A stretch of DNA of 64,000 bases, taken from positions 3,846 through 67,845 of the forward strand of contig JAHBMJ010002432.1 in the NCBI GenBank assembly GCA_018398765.1, in the 5' to 3' direction. Positions within the stretch are counted from its first letter, which is position 1, and every line of letters begins with the position of its first letter. Made by a program: the position numbers and the translations under genes. Under the pieces are notes generated by a model. That model was not told the origin of the DNA, searched no databases, and saw nothing but the letters and a program-made list of their open reading frames with translations. Of the stretch, positions 24,376 to 38,400 are shown in pieces. Origin of the DNA: Chromera velia. Taxonomy: Eukaryota; Sar; Chromeraceae.

Positions 24376-27300
24376 TAGATAGAGAGAGAGAGAGAGATAG
24401 ATAGATAGAGAGAGAGAGAGAGCTCCAGATGCAAAGGCAAGGAACGCCATGCAGGTCAATTTTATGCGAAAGACGCACTCCAGTCCCCTGAAAATATTGA
24501 CTGTAGAAGAAAAGTTGCGGCGAATGGGACATCGCTTCGGACACCTAAAAGCCTCAAAGTCACACAGACACTTCAGCAGCTGAAACGGGAATCTTCTTCA
24601 CTGGAAGTCCATGCTCAAATGGTGGGACAAATATGCACACACGCACACTCTCTTGCTTTTCTGCACCACCAACCCTCTATCTGTCCGAATACTTCACTGA
24701 CTGACTGACTGACTGACCTGAGTGAGGACCCCATATGGCATGAAGAGGTCGAGACCCCTCTTCACGAGTGCCTTCTCGGAGGGGGGAATGAGGGCTTCGC
24801 TGAGTTGAGCAGGCACGGTGCGGTGCATGTTGGCCCAGGGTGCGCATCTGCTTCCTCCTTTCTGCCGGGGCTTCGGGAAGGGTTCTCCCTTCAGCTGCTG
24901 CTCCTTGGGGGCGAGGATGTACTTGTCTTGGAACAGAGTCAGGACCTTGCTAACGTCGTTGGCTGTCAACCCCTTCGGCATCTCTCCTTGTTGGGCCTGC
25001 AGGTACAAACAAGGTGACGAAAGTGAAAGATCAAGGATCACGTCAACAGATTCTCTCTGATACGTTTCACTAGCCTAGAGAAACCGCCGGAATCAGAATG
25101 CGGAGCCCCTTTCGCCCTCCATAACGGGAACTCCAGCAACAGAAAGAATGAAAGGAAGAGATCTTTTCATCTCAGACGACGACAAAGAAGAGTCGTGTCT
25201 CTCAGGAGACTGCCAGCTGGTATGGTCAAAAAATATCTGCACTTTCCACTCGGGGCACAGTGAGAAGACATGCGACGAGACATACATACAGAACGAGAAC
25301 CAGACAGACAGACAGACAGACGCACTCCTGCGTCGACTTTCCAACTCACTGACCGACTCACACACTGAGTGACTTGACTAACCGACCGATCGGGCGTCCA
25401 TTCTGATTTGGAATCTCTGATTCTGGTAGAGCAAGTCCTTCACCGCAATGTTCGAGGCCTCAAAGCACTGGTAGAAGTTCGCCCACTCCCTCTGCCTCTT
25501 CTTGAACATCGCGTCCACCTCCATGTACTGCGCTTGGTTTACCCACAGCTGCTGGTCGGCCCACTCGATCAGAGCGTACTGCATTCATTCATTCATTGAA
25601 ATGAAATAAAATAAAATAAAATAAAATGAAAGGGGGCGGAATTCAAATGGGAGTCAGAGACGGTCTTCGAATGAGAAAAGAAGACGAAAAGAACGGAAGC
25701 AGACTCCCTTCGCCTTCCTTGCTTCATTCATCGAAGTTCATTCTTGTCTCTCTTCTTCTCTTGCGCCTCGGCAACAAGACGAAAGGGGGGAGAAAAGAAA
25801 ACTAAAGGTCTTTTGTGATTTTTTCCTTGACTTTCTGGCCTCTCTTCTCTTGTCAGTAAGTCCCTGTGTTAGTCTCTCCTTGAGAACCAAACGTTTCTCT
25901 TTGCAGTCTGACTGCCTGGCTAAGAGATGCAAAGCGCCAACCATTTTCGAGTAGTCTGTGAGCTGTGCGAAAGCGCATGCCAAGGCCCGACGGCACTGCC
26001 TTGCGTTGTCTGCATTCGAGAGGTCGTGCACGGTGCCGCTCTGTGCAATCACCCCAAACGCCAAGTTGATCAGCACCCGTCTGCCCGTGTAGGGGTACGT
26101 TGCCTTGTCGTAGGCCTCCACCATCAGTTGATCCCAAAGACGCACCAGGCAGTGCGTGGGGATCATACCCGCGTAACAGCTCATGAAGGCGGGGTAGAAG
26201 ACCTCCAAGAGGCAGAAGCCGAGGGCGTACATCTTCTTCCAAACCGGAGTTAGATGCTTGGCAATACAGCACTCAAGGAGGAAGACGTCGTAGGAAGCCC
26301 CTGAGGGACCCGCCAAAGGACCTCCCATACCGTGATTCCGAAGAACAGAGGGAAGCTGGTGGGGGGCAAAATTTTCGGGTGCCAGAAGTGTGTGCTCGTC
26401 CATTTCCCCTTCTCGGTTCTGTGGTTTCCCCCAGTAGGAAGACAGAATTCCGTTGAAGGAGGAGCCGCCGAGGGCAATGATCAGCCAGAAGACATCTTCA
26501 GGAGTCATCCCCTCAATCGTGTTTTCCTCCGGAGCATCCGGATGGGGCAGGAGGGCGTAGAGAGCGAACTGCGCGATTGAGAAGGAGTAAAGGAGGGGAA
26601 CGCACTGCTTCTGCGTGTACATCGCGGGTGTAGCGTTGAAGAACAAAAACGCCGTGCAGACCTCCTTGGCCTGTTCGAGTGCCTTCTGGAATTTGTCCTT
26701 CAACAACCCTGTGCCAGGAATGTCCATTGCAGAGAGGACCTGGAGGTCTTCCAGCACCTGCCGTTGTTGCGCGAAAGACTGACTGCACACACACACACAC
26801 ACACACACAAATGCGGAAAAGGGGAAAAAGACATAAAGAGCTCACAGAAAGACATGCAGAAACCGGGACGATTCCACAACGGCGACGAAACCCATCTTCG
26901 CCCCTTCTCTCAAAATTCATTCAATGTAGAGTCTACGATCTCGCCCCACTTCATCCCCCTTTTGCAAACACATCAGTCCATCCTCACAACCCCCCCTCTC
27001 TTTCTTCATTGTGGATTCCCTCTCTCTGCAATGTGCAAATCCCCAACTGCTCCTGCCTAGATGCCTCACTTCACTTCTTGTCGGGCTGCTCCCTTCTCTC
27101 TCTCTCTCTCTCTCTCCCCTCCCACTCACGTTCTTGCCTGCGAGAGACACTCCCTGTACTTGCTAGGGTCTTTGATCTGGTACGCTCCCGAAAAGAGCAT
27201 CCACAGATATCCCCTCATCTTGGGGGGGAACCCGCAAGAGAGGACCTCCTGCAGCTTTTCGTACATGACCTTTTCCTCTTCTTTGTTCCTCCCCTCCTCC

Positions 27301-30300
27301 AGCGGCAGGTTGGCGTTAGAAGTAGACCAGGCACCTCTGCAAGAAGGAAGGCGACAGTGATGCATGGCAAATCTCTTATCAAATCCGGAAAGAGAAGGAC
27401 AAAAAGTTTCGGTCCGTGTGCATTCATGACCCGGTGAATGCATACATTCATTCTTGCATGAAAAAAAAACACAGCGCATCACTCCAGAGAGAGACATTTC
27501 GCAAATTAAGACTTTCTTTCTTTATTGTTTTAGTTCTTTTCTCGCCCTGTACTGCACACGGCCTTATAGTGCAAGTCTACGCCCCTCCTTCTCTTTGGCT
27601 GTGTCTTTTCTTTGCTTCGCTTTACACGAAGGCGACCGGCTGACGATTCACATCCGATCATCATCACAATTTCTGTGGCTTACAGAAGGCTTGGCGATTG
27701 GATTCTGTTCTCCCTATGTTTGCGGAGTGTTTTCAAAAAGATCTGTCTGATAGTCTCACCACACACACACTTCAACTTACACCAGGCTCGGCAGCGCGTT
27801 TCTGTTCAGGCCTGCCCCCTGGAGCATTGCCTCGAATTGCCTCCACTTGTCGGCTGCCTTCTCTCCCTGGCACATGTAGTGAGCGGAGATGTGGAGGATC
27901 TTCTCCTTCAATTCCTGCAACAAAGAAAGAAAGAAAAGGGCGGCGGGGCAGACAAGGAGTGGGAAATAAAGGGGAGAAGTGACCTTACTGAATCCACACC
28001 GAGAAAGGCGCAGCTGAAAAGCTTCGTGTTGCAAAAGCCGAGCGTGCGTCTTGTTTGTGGGGTGTGGCGCTGGTGGAGACGCAAATAGGCCGCGCGATGG
28101 CGTGAGATTAATGACCGGAGGAACAGGCACAGGAACGGGGTGCGTGTTGTGTTGTGCGTGTCTGACCAACCTGTTCGTACATGAACATCGGCATTGGTTT
28201 CGCAGGCGGCTTCATGGCTAGGGAGACGAGGGCGTCAACGGCTCTGTCGATGTCGGCGTTGGGCGCGCGCTTCCACATCAGATCCTGAAAACAGACAGTC
28301 AGTCAGTCGATCAGCAAATCAAACGGTCAACCAGTAACGGTCATATCCAGACAACGGGTTAATGATCTAGCAAGCCCCGATGCGATTCTTTATCCGATCT
28401 GCTGTGAATTAGTCAGGCCGTCAAAGAACAGGAAAATGGATCAATCTATAGGGATGAAGTTGAAACAGTATGTGATAACGAGAGGAGAACGGAAAAGCTC
28501 ATCGACTCGAGGAGGGAGGATGCGATGCGTGGTAGTCTGAAGTAGCTCATCTTTTCGGCTGCATTTCATTCTTCTTCTCACGCACCACCTTTCTGCGTCG
28601 CGACTACCCTCCCTCCCTTGCTTCCCCTTAATTCAGCCACCTACCCACCTGCACCCGAGGCTGGAAAGAGACCAGGTTGGGGTCGAAGTCTCCCTGGAGG
28701 ACAGGCACGCCGAAGGGATCCCTGACCCTGCCAGTGGACTCCAGACGCATGTACAGGTACTGGGCCGCGGAGGCCGCCTCCACCCCCCCGGCAGAGATGA
28801 GCGCACCGCTGTCCTCCGGTTTGAATCTGCCCTCGATCGGCCAGACAAGGAGGGAGGGAGGGAAGAATGGAAGGACAGGTAGGTAGGTGAGTGATTCTGA
28901 TTCATTCAACTCCGTTCATGTGTGCAAGGAAAGGAAGCCCATGAGCGTACAAGTAAAGTATGTAGAGGTGGATCTTAAGAGGCAGAAGCAGACAAATGGA
29001 GCGCAGTGGAAAGACCTCTATTTCTCAGCCTAGATGCCAGTGATTCACTCACAAGCAAGAAGAGAGGGGAGCGTTTGAGGGACACAGAAAAAGAGAAAGG
29101 GGCCCGGACTCCCTACTGAGCCAACAGGTACTGCGGTGGGTGGTCCACCCGGTTGAAACACAAACACATACATACACCTACCTACCTGGTCATAAAGTGG
29201 ATCTCCCCTGTAGAGATGGCGTCATCCACAACGAACCCCAGGCCTCCTTCGTCGATCGGCCGGATGAGTCTCCAGAGGTTCTTGAAAGGCTCCGTGTGGT
29301 TCATCAAGTCACGCACCTGCATGCATGCATGAGCAACAGGCAACAGAAGAGATGATGGACGGGATAGATGTCAGGGCACCGCTGTTCTTCTATCGGCCAT
29401 TGACAAGCACAATCAGCTACTTTTCCTTCACAGAGAAAGAGAGGGTCTTCAAACAGAAAAAGAACCAAGGGAGGCCGGGAAGAACGAGAAGAATCCATTT
29501 GAGTGACGGTCAAAGAAACAAGAAGGAAGGAGGCAGGAAAGGACACAGACAGATCACCACGGAAGGGGGCACCTCACTTATGCAGGTGACCCTGCTCTGC
29601 TCTTTTTCGGCTTATCTTTGTTTCTTCTCCTTTCACCGTGTTTTGCGATAGGTCAACCAGCAATCTGGCATTGAACGAACGAACGAACAGACCCTCATTT
29701 CGCAGACCCCGACAGGCTCCATCAGTCCGTCCTTCATCAGATTCGTGTACGTCGCCGTCGCGCTGTCTCTCTCTCTCCACACAATGATCTCACAAATCAT
29801 GTCCTCGGGGATCATCATCTTGCGCGTCTTGAAAACCACGCCCTCCTGCAAGCAAGCAACCAGGCAGACCGACCGCCAGACCAGATTCAATCATGCACAT
29901 GCATCGACGGATATCATATCCATCTACGATATTCATTCATTCAATCTTGTCCCCGCTAGCTGCCTGGTTGTTATCAATGCGAGAAGTACAAATACTTCAC
30001 GCACAGACGGTAATTGTCCCTTGCAAAGCGTGCATCCATTCACGGGAGAAGCGACACCCTCCTAGCCTCTTCTGCGATCCGCGCAGCCCGAGCAACAGAA
30101 CAAACGAAAAAGGGTAATTTGGAAGCAGAAAGAGGAGAAAGACAGAGAAAAAACAGGCAAGAACGACAATCAAAGCTCATTGAAGGATATTCAAGAAAAC
30201 CCATCAGTCAATCAATCAAGCAAAAAAGGAAGCCTCCCTCCCTCCCAACCGACCTTGCACCCCGGAAGAAGAGACCACTTTGGGTTGGCGGATCCTCTGA

Positions 30301-30871
30301 TAGTCGGGGTCTTCCACAAGCCCTCGTAGGACTTCGGGATAGGTTCCCCGTCCATCTTCAGACGGATCGTCACTAGAGGGTCAATCCTCCCCTCTCTGTA
30401 GGCCTTCAACTGCAATTCAATTCACACACAAAGAGAGAGCATCGCAAAAGTAACGCGAAGGAATGGAGGACAGGAGAGGAGAAAAGCGGGTGCTGAGGAA
30501 ATAAATGAACTCAATTCTTTCGTGCTTTTAGATTGACTAGAGCTCTGCAAGAAACGAACGCGGTCTTCCTTCCGTCTTCTTTTTTTTTTTGCATCTGTCG
30601 CTTTGCCTCTCTCCAGTTTTCTATCTTGTGGTTGCGTACGCTTCTTTCCCCAAAGTTTCCTTCCTCGCGTTCAGTATAGTCTCTCTTCCGTTTTGTCCCT
30701 CACCTGCCCTTTCCTCCATAAATCGTGGGTCCCCTCTCTCTTTCTATCTGTCTGTCTGTCTCTGTCTCTCTCCCTCCCACTGTCTCACGCGCAGATACCT
30801 TCTTGTCCATATTGGGCACGAAGGGTTTGACCATCTTTGAGACGGCATTCAGCTGGGTATTGCTGCATACA

Positions 30872-30923
<52 letters not shown>

Positions 30924-33900
30924 AAGGGGGGGGGGGAGAGGGAGAGGGATGTTCACACATAAACAGATAAGTAGACAGAGAAGGTGAAGACCCAACGACT
31001 CAGAGGGAACCCCCCCGAGAGAAAAAGCGAAAGAAAGCACGCCACAGGAGGAATGGCAAAGTGCAGGACAGGTCCAAAGTGCAAATGGAGGAATGGAGTG
31101 AGTGAAGAAAGAAAGCTTTGCCCCTTCACTCGCGAGTACGGACGGAAGAGAGAAAGACAGAACGACACTATGGGGACTCACATGGTTCCCTTCTCTTGCT
31201 CAGGGTCTTTCAGGTTCAGAGCCTCCACCACGGTCACCTCCAGCTTCCCCACGTTCTTGGGGTCTGTCCAGATGTGGGCCGAGAGTTCCCGTGCCTCCCC
31301 CTCTCTGTCCTTCATCTCCTGGATTCGCATCAAATCGTTGAAGTGACCTTGGCGCACCTGCAGTTTCAATTTGCCCATCCAGTCAGTCAGGCAGTCAGGC
31401 AAACGAATGATCGAAGGAAAACGATGAAGCAGCGGAACAATGTAGTCGAGGTTAGAAAGACCTGTCTAGAAGGCATACACTCGAAAAGAACGAATTGCCA
31501 GAACAACAAAGGAAGGCAGCAGGGACATGGAAAGCAAAAGACTCAAACGTGATACGAAGAAAGGAACAAAAAGAAACAGACAGACAGACAGACAGACGGA
31601 CGGACGGACCCCCAGGTTGAGAGCCCGGACGAAGTTGACCATCTCCTGTTTGGTGTTGAAGTGGAGGTTCATCTCCCATTCGTACGGCACGAAGGCAGGG
31701 TTGGCGTCCATCGGGATGGGCCCAGCGTGGACCGGCAGTTTCTTCCGGTACGTGTGCGTGGAGGCGACGTTCTTGGGGTCACCGTCCCGCCTGCAACACA
31801 GACACTCACACACTCATACAAACGTAAATCGAAGAGAGACGAATTCCTGTACATCTTTCCAAAATGCGTTGGCAGCATGTGCGATGAGGGAATTAATCTC
31901 GGATGTCTTTTTCGGTCTCTGTGTCCATTTTTTTAATCGCCCACAACCCTCTTTTTCTCAAATTTACACACCGTGGGCGTAATAAAAGAGTTCAGACCCA
32001 ACGCTTCTTCAAGTCTTCCTTCCTTCCTTCCTTCTCTCCATCGGAGCATGCCTGCAGGGGCCTGTTGCGATCGAATGCCAAACCTCAGTCTCTGTCTCTC
32101 TCGCTCGTTCGCTCTGTCTACTGACTGACTGACTCTACGTGGAGGTCCTTGGTGGCATCGTCGGTGTTCCTCAGTTCCGCGTCGTAGACACTGAAGCCGG
32201 CCTCAAAGGGAGACCTGCAGGGAGGGGGAGAAGGGAGTTGTCAGGAACTGGGGCGCACAATGAAAAGCCGAAACAAAAAGGCGTGGAGTAACATGAAGAA
32301 ACCCGGGGGGGCAAGGAGAGGCAACTCTGGCACTCAAAAAAGGAAAGACGGAAGGACGCACCAGATAAATGCTGGAGGGATATGTCTGTCTATTCTCCCC
32401 CCCCACACACTACCATCTCTCTCTCTCTCTCTCTCTCTCTCTTCCTGGACTGCCGTCCTTCCAATCTTCTTTGGAACCCAAACGATCACGCACCCTCCGG
32501 ACGTTTGACTGTCTACTTCACTCACACTGTCAAGAGCCAACGAAGACATGGGAGAAGAGAGAGACTCGATCGCAATTCGGCATCTGGTAAGCAACCTGAT
32601 TTTTTACTCGATCACTCCCACGTTCATCCATTCATTTATTGAAAGACTCCCGGCCGCACTCACTCACTTGAGACAGCAGACGTGGACCCTCCGAATGATC
32701 CGCTTGTAGAAATCGAGGAATCCGGGTACCTGCAGCTGGAGCTTTGCCTTCCTCCCGCTCCGCGCCTCTGCGTAGAGCTTGTCGCAGACCTCAGAGGGAA
32801 CAGCCACATCCGCAGTCATGTTCGGGTACACAGCCAGGAGCGTGCATGGGAGCTGCATCCGTCCATCCATTCATTTATTTGTCCATTCACCCAATGGAGA
32901 AAAAAGGAGAGACAAAGGGAGCCACATGGACCAGAGGGACTGTGCGAGAAATAAAGACAGAAGTTTGGAGAGGAGGGCAACGCCAAAAACTTGTACTGAC
33001 GAGACGAGAAGCAAACAGCACGCACGCAAGATAGAGATCAACTCACTCACGCACGCAAACGCAAACGCACACACAGACACAGACACACACACACACACAC
33101 GCACGCACGCACGCACGGGGCGAGAGAAAGAGAGAGAGATATAGCGAGAGAAGCCGAAACAGAGGGAAGGCGAACGGACTGACCGCTTCTCTGGTGTGTG
33201 TGAGGGAGGTGACAAGGCTGTCTGGAGGGTACCTGACGGCATCTGACTTCTCTGTTCCCCCCACCCTCTGCTGGAGAATTCGGTGCCATATTCCTGGGAG
33301 GGCGGCCTTGTCGTGCTCCTGCTCCGACACCGGCATGACGAATTTATGGGGAATCACATCGCTGCAGTAGTCGGGAATATTCTTTGGCTCAAACGCCTTC
33401 GCAACTCCGCCAGCCTCCCATTCCCACAGAGTCGCGGGGTCCCTCAAAGGGGCTGACCAAAGCTCTCCTGAGTCGAAAAACTTTTTCTCATTTTGCTTCC
33501 ATCCCAGCTCTTTGACATCAGGAAAGTCCTCATCCTCTCCCTGGGGGAGGAAACGGCGACGCCAGGCACGCTCGTCCACCGGATAGACCTGGGGCCTTTC
33601 ACACATGACGAGGAGTTTGGATCCGACTAGGAGCTTGTCTTGTACGAACACTTCGCTCTCCGTGTCTGTCTTGGCGTTCGCATACACCCACTCCTTGTCT
33701 CTGATGGTCATGTCGATCGTCAATGACGCCGACTCCTTCCGCCCTGCCGAGCTTCTTGCCGCCTTTCTCATCTTCTCATACGAAGCCGAGCCTCCGTCTC
33801 CCATCTCCTTCTGGTACTGTGCCTCTGGGAGGAACACCAATTCCATCTTTTCCTCTGTCTCGTTGAGGGAGAAGTCGGAGAGATGGATGAAGTCCCTGCC

Positions 33901-35449
33901 CCAAATCCGGGGCTCTCGGGGCGTGTCCTTTGTGGACATGGTCCCGAAATCACACGTCTTCGGCTCGTCCATCTCCCAGAGGATCGCCTCCACCACCCTT
34001 TTCCCAGAGAAGGACTTGTACAGTCCGGGGTGAGGAGGGAGAGCGAGGAAGAGTCGGGTCCCGTTGTAAGGGAGAGAGTTCGTGGCAGTGACCTTAGTGT
34101 CTCCTCCCATTCTAGAGGTCATACTCGCGTTCAGACCGGACACACCGAGACGAGATTTTGTCATTGCAGTCGCACCACCAACCTTTGTGGCAAGGAGCTT
34201 CGATTTGGTTCCCCCTCCTTGGATTCCCACACAATCGGAGAATCTTCTTCTCGGGTCTGTCGACACGACCGTGTTCCCCGACCGGAAGGTGACGTAGAAC
34301 ATTCGGCCGCTTCTGGATGCGGAGCTCTCGGGGAAGAGAAGGGTCCACACATCCAACTGGACGAAGTTTGGGGCCTCGTCGAGACTCTCTGCGGCTTTGG
34401 AATCGACAGTCGATACAGAGTCACTCGCACCTCCTGGTCCCTGACCCCCTTCGAGAGTGTTCTTGAAGGCGATGCTGTGAGAGGTGTAGGGAGCCGAGGG
34501 TGCTGCCCTGCAGATCCACTCAGGACTCATGGGTTTGTTCCGAATCCCTCGGGTCTCTGTCTTTCCAGAGAGGTTCAGGATCAGAAACCCGTACTTGTCC
34601 GCATCCACCCGGGTGTCCGAGTCGATCGGGCGCAGAGCAATCTGGTGATTCTTCGAGGTCAACGAGCGGATGTTCTTCTCGGTGTTCCCGTAGAAGCCGT
34701 CGAGAAATTCGCACATCGGCAGTTGGCCTGTCAGGCGGGCGAAGCGCTGGAGCTTCTCTGCATTCAGCACGCAATACAAGAAGACAGTACAACACCGACA
34801 AAATCCACCCTCATCCATCATACCCATGCTTAATTCTCTTCGAGGGAGAAAATTTCCCATGCCCAGCCCGAAGAACATTCAAAGTTTGGATGGGCTTTAC
34901 GTCGGAAGGTCCATTTCGGAATGTTGAAAAAAAAAGCTCGTCGGGTCCATGCAGATCCGTCCTTCTCAAGACTGATTACACGAATGGATCATGTGACCCA
35001 TTCTGTGCATGGGAGACACGTACAAACTGGAAACGCACGAATGTCTGGACATCCGTAAACATGTGACATGATATTCATATGTGCCTACGCGACCCATCTC
35101 ATTGCACAGATTTTAGTTGCTCTCGTCTCATTATTTTATCTGTTGTTCTGGGTATGGATCTATTCTATTCTACTCTACTCTACTCTACTGACGGTCGTGT
35201 GGGTCCTCCTTGTACTCGTACACGTCCACCTGGAGGACCTCTCCCTCCATGGTGTCCCTCACTGCCGTTTTGATCGTCTCCGCACGACTCCCCGAGAATC
35301 CCAAGTTCAGGTTGATCTCCAGGGGGGGCACGTGGGCTTGACGGTAGTGCTCGCCCTTCCCGACGATCTCCGTCTCGTATTTCCTGAGGCGACAGAGAAG
35401 ATTCACAGTCATGCGCGGAAGCGAAATACGACCACAACAACCGAAACAT

Positions 35450-35484
<35 letters not shown>

Positions 35485-38400
35485 AGAAGGTCGTTTTGAC
35501 AAAGAAGCATAATCTTTCTTTCTACAAGTCAGGATGGAAGGAAGGAAGGAAGGAAGGAAGAACGAGGGATGACGAGCGCCCATACGCACTTCTCTGGATT
35601 ACAGAAGGAAGTCTTGGCTCCATTTTCGGACACAAATTTTCATTTCTTTCCCGCTTCCTTCTTCTTTTCAGAGACTGACAGACGAACAGGCAGAGAGGGA
35701 GAGAGAGAGAGAGAAAGACGGACCTTCCCATGAGGTACATGACAAGTGAGGTCTTCTCCATGGTGGGGGGTCTGGGTCTCTTTGGAGAGGGGGATCCCGA
35801 GGCCTCTGCCTGTAACGCCTCTTCGGCCTCCTTGGCCTCCATCTCCAATTCTCTTTTCGGAGGGACCAGGCCTCCCTCAGTGGCAACGGTCAGCTTGAAG
35901 ACGTTCGCCTCGTCCTCCTGATTTCCGTTGTGATAGCTCAGTTCGCACACTGAGTGTCGGGTGCTTCTGACCTCCAGGACGTCACAGAGAGCCTTCTGGA
36001 AGTCCGGATAGCCCCCGTCGGCAGAGCAGAGCTTCTTGAGGTACTCGGGCGGATTCGAGTAAAGCCCATCGAGCACACCGCTGATCTCTCGAAGAAGGGC
36101 ATCCGTGTCATCCAACTTCTCATTGACCTCCATGTAATTCAAATCATTCGTGTATACACGGGCCACAACATCCGAGCCCTTTTGTCCCCCCGTCGCCTCA
36201 GTGACCTTGTCGATCACTACCTGGGCGTTCATGTCTGTCTGCAGGGCCTTCCTTGAAGTCACGTTCCCCTGAGACCCCGCAGAGGCCGTCAGGGCGTCCA
36301 CAATGGCCTTTCGAAGGAACACCAGGGGAAGTTTCAGGTGACCTGTCGAGTCGGCCAGCTCGGACGGTCTCTGAGCGACCCGCACGACGATGTCACCCCA
36401 CTCGCGGATCTTTGAGCCCTTCACGCGAGGCCCCAGGATGGTCATCCAGCAGCCCCCGTCAGTTGACACAGGGGCAGCCAGAACGTCCTGCAAGACGATC
36501 GATCAACAGATCGCATTATGTACAAACGTTTGATAGAAGAGAGGCGATACATCGGTGACACAAACGGTTCAGACGCACATTCTGCTAAGGACTAGTCCCG
36601 GGTCACGAGACTATCCTTTGACTTCCCACAACGCCGACGCACATGAGCGTGCAAACGAATGATTGTCACGAACAGGTTGTGCGGCCAGCACTATCTTGTT
36701 GATCGTGAGTGTTGCTGTAACGCTTGTGCTTTGTTGGAGGCATGTTCTATCTTCAGAAATGTTTTTTGTAACGCTTGTGCTTTGTTGGAGGCATGTTCTA
36801 TCTTCAGAAATGTTTTTTGTTTGTCGTTTTGCGCCTGTTTGCGCTAGCCGGTCGATCTGTATCGCGGGATGCGTGTGTCGCGTCTTATTTCTATCCAACA
36901 AACCTTCGCGATGGGAAGCGTGTTGAGGATTCCCGTGCCTGCAAAGTCCCTCCTTCTTGAGTTGAGGATGACTGAAGAGATCGAGGACAGTTTGACGAAA
37001 TTCGCGTACTCCCCCTTCGCCTGCTTCCCGCTGGTGGTAGCGGCAAGAGGAGAGGAGAAGTTGAGCATCGTCAGGTTGGGGTTCAGGTACACGTGTGAAC
37101 GACAGAGGGACTGGTTGACGCACGCATAGCTGTTCGAGGACTTGGCGGAACCGAACGCGTGCTTCAGCTCTGATCCCAAAAGATCACCGAAAAGCGACTT
37201 CAGGACGTCCACACTGCGATTGCAGTAATGCATTCATTGCGTTTGGAGGCAGTAACGAAGAAGGGCGCATGCGGAGAAGGACTCGCGGGAGCGCAAGAGA
37301 CGAGAGACGAGGAAGGGAGAAGAGGGACGGGGCGCAAGAAGAGAGAAAAGAAATGACTAAGCGGAAGGCAACTATCATGAAAGAAAGTGAAAAAGGCAGA
37401 ACACAACTCTAGTTGGGCACCTTGTCTGGCATGGCAGACTCACTCGGTGCGAGAGGTGTAGGCGACTGAGGTGGTTTCTCCGATCCTGCAAACACTCACA
37501 GAAACGAACCAACCCAGGTGATATAAGAGGCACTGCAGGAAGCCAAAAGATATCCAGACGCGATGAAGAAAGAGAACAGGCCCGAGTCATACTAACCAGC
37601 AGCTCAAAACAAACTCTAAAGAAGCTTTCCTATGTGGCTCACAGTGTCGCATAGAGAGAATGGAATAACCCCCTCCCTCCCACCAAATCACTCACTCAAG
37701 CACTCGCACAGACAGTCTCTGACTGACTGACTGACTGACTTCATCTTTGTGAGGGGCAGGTTCCTGGAAGTGTTGGGGTCCCAGAGGCCCTTCCGTTTCA
37801 TGTTCTGCACACACACACACACACACACACGGATTCACATTCACACACACGCACTTACGGGCAAGGCAGGGGGGAGAAAGCCAGTTGGAATGCTCACAGA
37901 CAGACGGACAGACGCACAGAGAGGTTTCCAAAATGGCCTGCATGTCTTAGAGTCAATAAAAAACCAACAATCGATCTGCGGATACCCATGAATCCAGCAG
38001 CAGACAAGAACTGCATAGATACTGACTGACCGCGACAGCACGACGGAATTTGTTGGCGATCTTCTCTGCCACCTCACACTTCACCTGCATGCGTGGATGA
38101 GAACAGAAAGAAAGAACACAGTAAGTAAGAAGAGAGTACTCGACTTTGATTGCCCTTGTGTCCAAAGAATTGGAGCTTCAAGTAGAAAATCCGTTGAATT
38201 GTGTGTGTTCTTGGGCAGCAGTCTGTCCGCCCCATAGATCACCACTCTCAATCAACCAGCCAGCAAACCAACCGACGGACCTGCCACTCATCTGCCTGTG
38301 TCTCCTCCGCCATTTGCCTCGCCTTATCGGCCAGCTGTCTGCTCATCCACTCGGCCTGCTTTGCCAGTCTCCTCTTGTCCTCCTCCTGCTTCTCATACAG

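Larger units (their letters stand above)
13490..25578 (-). other. Exon map of giant gene, exons 25-47 (EF-hand to C-terminus)
   Basis: Exons, high to low: 25578-25387, 24996-24718, 24121-24015, 23734-23490, 23176-23021, 22727-22551, 22103-21946, 21690-21560, 21029-20660, 19896-19697, 19435-19168, 18939-18858, 18562-18391, 17963-17894, 17340-17156, 16880-16693, 16396-16191, 15868-15760, 15592-15539, 15421-15177, 14697-14350, 14026-13889, 13552-13490. They code 1,381 codons including the stop. The EF-hand-like segment spans the fourth and fifth of these, and the second C2 lies in 17340-16693. The exon 24121-24015 uses a weak GTCAAA donor. The 54-base exon 15592-15539 is phase 1 at both ends and could be skipped without changing frame. 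Confidence 0.72.

Noticed and set aside
24048-24544. Ser/Leu/Ile/Tyr-repeat frames
   Set aside because: Translation of the GATA/GAGA microsatellite in an intron; only its left edge includes the true exon 24121-24015 in another context.
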